Assembly (NCBI GenBank): GCA_964017235.1
Contig: OZ024930.1
Location: 148,986,221-149,050,220 of the forward strand
DNA from: Sabellastarte sp. h YS-2021
Lineage: Eukaryota; Annelida; Polychaeta; Sabellida; Sabellidae
DNA length: 64,000 bases
Direction: 5' to 3'
In this document: positions 62,894 through 64,000 of the stretch, piece after piece
Layout: every line of letters begins with the position of its first letter
How positions within the stretch are numbered: the first letter of the stretch is position 1
Translations under genes and position numbers: made by a program
The notes under the pieces: generated by a model
Databases searched by the model: none
Seen by the model: the letters and a program-made list of their open reading frames with translations, nothing else
Told to the model about the DNA's origin: nothing

Positions 62894-64000
62894 TGAGATG
62901 TAACGTTGAAATTTGTGCAGGATATTAGTTACATGGCACTAGTGATAACAGAAGAGATTTCAGACTTACATCTAGTTTGGAAACTCTTGCCACGACCTGT
63001 CAAGGCTACACCGCCTAAGTACCGGGATGGCTTTTTTTGGTCTGTAACCAAGTCAAATATTGAGATGTAATGCTGGAATTTGGGTGAGACATTAGTTTCG
63101 TTGCACTAGTGATAACAAAAATGATTTGAGACTTACATCTAGGTGGGAAACCCATGTTGCAAGTTGTCCATGTTCCATCACCCGACTACACGAAGGGCCT
63201 TTTCTACTCTGTAAATAAGTCAAATATTGAGATGTAACGCTGCAATTTGGGCGAGTCATTTGTTTAGTGGCACTAGTGATAACAACAATGATTTCAGACT
63301 TACATCTAGCGGGCAAACTCATGCTGCGACCTGTCCAGGCTAAATCGCCAAAGTACCGAGATGGCCATTTTTTCTCTGTAACCAAGTCAAATATTGAGAT
63401 GTAACGTTGAAATTTGTGCAGGATATTAGTTACATGGCACTAGTGATAACAGAAGTTGATTTCAGACTTACATCTAGTTTGGAAACTCTTGCCACGACCT
63501 GTCAAGGCTACATCGCCTAAGTACCGGGATGGCCTTTTTTCCTCTGTAACCAAGTCAAATATTGAGCTGTAACGCTGGAATTTGGGCAGGACATTAGTTT
63601 TGTGGCACAATTGATTATGGCAGTGATTTGAGAGTTACATCTAGGTATGAAACTTTTGTAACAACTTTTCCAAGTACCCGGAGCGCCATTTTTCCTCTGT
63701 AAGTAGGTCAAGTATTGAGATGTAATGCTGCAATTTGGGCGAGTCATTTGTTTAGTGGCACTAGTGATATTAACAATGATTTCAGACTTACATCTAGCTG
63801 GCAAACTCATGCCGCGACCTGTCCAGGCTAAATCGACAATGTACCGAGATGGCCGTTTTTTCTCCATAACCAAGTCAAATATTGAGATGTAACGTTGAAA
63901 TTTGTGCAGGATATTAGTTACATGGCACTAGTGATAACAGAAGAGATTTCAGACTTACATCTAGTTTGGAAACTCTTGCCACGACCTGTCAAGGCTACAC
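62894..64000. repeat. Superunit 15, partial (1107 bp in window)
   Basis: X 62894-63394, Y 63395-63882, then 118 bp of an A monomer cut by the window edge. It shares both private markers of the X at 57997, which lies 4897 bp to the left. Superunits 13 and 14 together may therefore be one 4897-bp repeat starting again here. Confidence 0.93.

Larger units (their letters stand above)
1..64000. repeat. Satellite DNA array with nested higher-order repeats; fills the window
   Basis: Every base belongs to a head-to-tail monomer of 150-168 bp beginning with tgagatgtaa or a close variant. All monomers share one orientation. The monomers form trimers of 484-501 bp, pentamers of 807 bp and one heptamer of 1127 bp. 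These blocks sum to 63,882 bp, leaving a 118-bp partial monomer at the right edge, so no unique sequence remains. The 167-bp length is close to the DNA associated with a nucleosome plus linker histone, as is common for centromeric satellites (established knowledge). A centromeric or heterochromatic role here is inference. I do not recognise the family. Both array ends lie outside the window. Confidence 0.97.

Noticed and set aside
199..63873. About 140 minus-strand open reading frames of 95-225 codons
   Set aside because: They recur at the repeat period, start and stop within the same monomer positions, overlap one another, and change length whenever a block gains or loses a few bases. They have no recognisable domain and are by-products of a stop-poor frame in the satellite.
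1..64000. CRISPR array or prokaryotic repeat
   Set aside because: There are no short repeats separated by unique spacers. The repeats are contiguous monomers of about 167 bp with no cas-like genes.
1..64000. Tandem gene family or protein-repeat gene
   Set aside because: Block lengths of 487, 488, 486 and 484 bp break any continuous frame. Substitutions do not favour third codon positions by eye, and classes differ by frame-breaking indels.
1..64000. tRNA, rRNA, telomere repeat, retrotransposon LTR or transposase remnants
   Set aside because: No sequence matching these was seen, and every base is already assigned to a satellite monomer.

Overview
The whole 64,000-base window is one uninterrupted, head-to-tail satellite DNA array. 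I see no gene, RNA gene, transposon, unique-sequence island, inversion or gap. The basic unit is a monomer of about 167 bp. From a monomer boundary placed at base 1, the window resolves without remainder into 393 complete monomers (bases 1-63882) and one partial monomer (63883-64000). A multi-kilobase satellite of nucleosome-length monomers with nested higher-order structure points to a eukaryotic nuclear genome, most likely a centromeric, pericentromeric or other heterochromatic block. I do not recognise the family and name no species.

There are five monomer classes: A (167 bp; 168 bp in the A' form), B (153 bp, carrying a 14-bp internal deletion), C (167 bp), and D and E (167 bp each). They form higher-order blocks. 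X = A-D-E (501 bp). Y and Y' = A'-B-C (488 bp). Z = A-B-C (487 bp), with subtypes Zt, Zh, Zd (486 bp, one T missing in C) and Z- (484 bp, 3 bp missing in B). P = A-B-(C/A hybrid)-B-C (807 bp). H (1127 bp) is P with one more 320-bp hybrid-B dimer. P and H are Z expanded by the 320-bp dimer, through a recombinant monomer whose left half is C and right half is A. The window holds 15 X, 15 Y, 10 Y', 10 Zd, 25 P (6 of subtype P'), 1 H and 37 other Z blocks. Their lengths sum exactly to 63,882 bp.

The blocks form 14 complete X-led superunits of 1963 to 8767 bp and a partial fifteenth. X is always followed by Y, and Zd is always followed by Y'. Bases 1-36088 are dominated by Zh, P/P' and Zd-Y' blocks. 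Bases 36089-49701 consist of two long superunits built on a P-P-Z(-)-Z cassette of about 2585 bp. Bases 49702-64000 have Zt and Z blocks, no Zh and no Zd-Y'. Within this there are recent tandem duplications of 5053, 2585, 2268, 2101, 1963, 1781 and 1294 bp, recognisable from shared private substitutions. The array thus records several rounds of unequal exchange or amplification at different scales.

Every long open reading frame, on either strand, recurs with the repeat period and ends or shifts where block lengths change. None is annotated as a gene.
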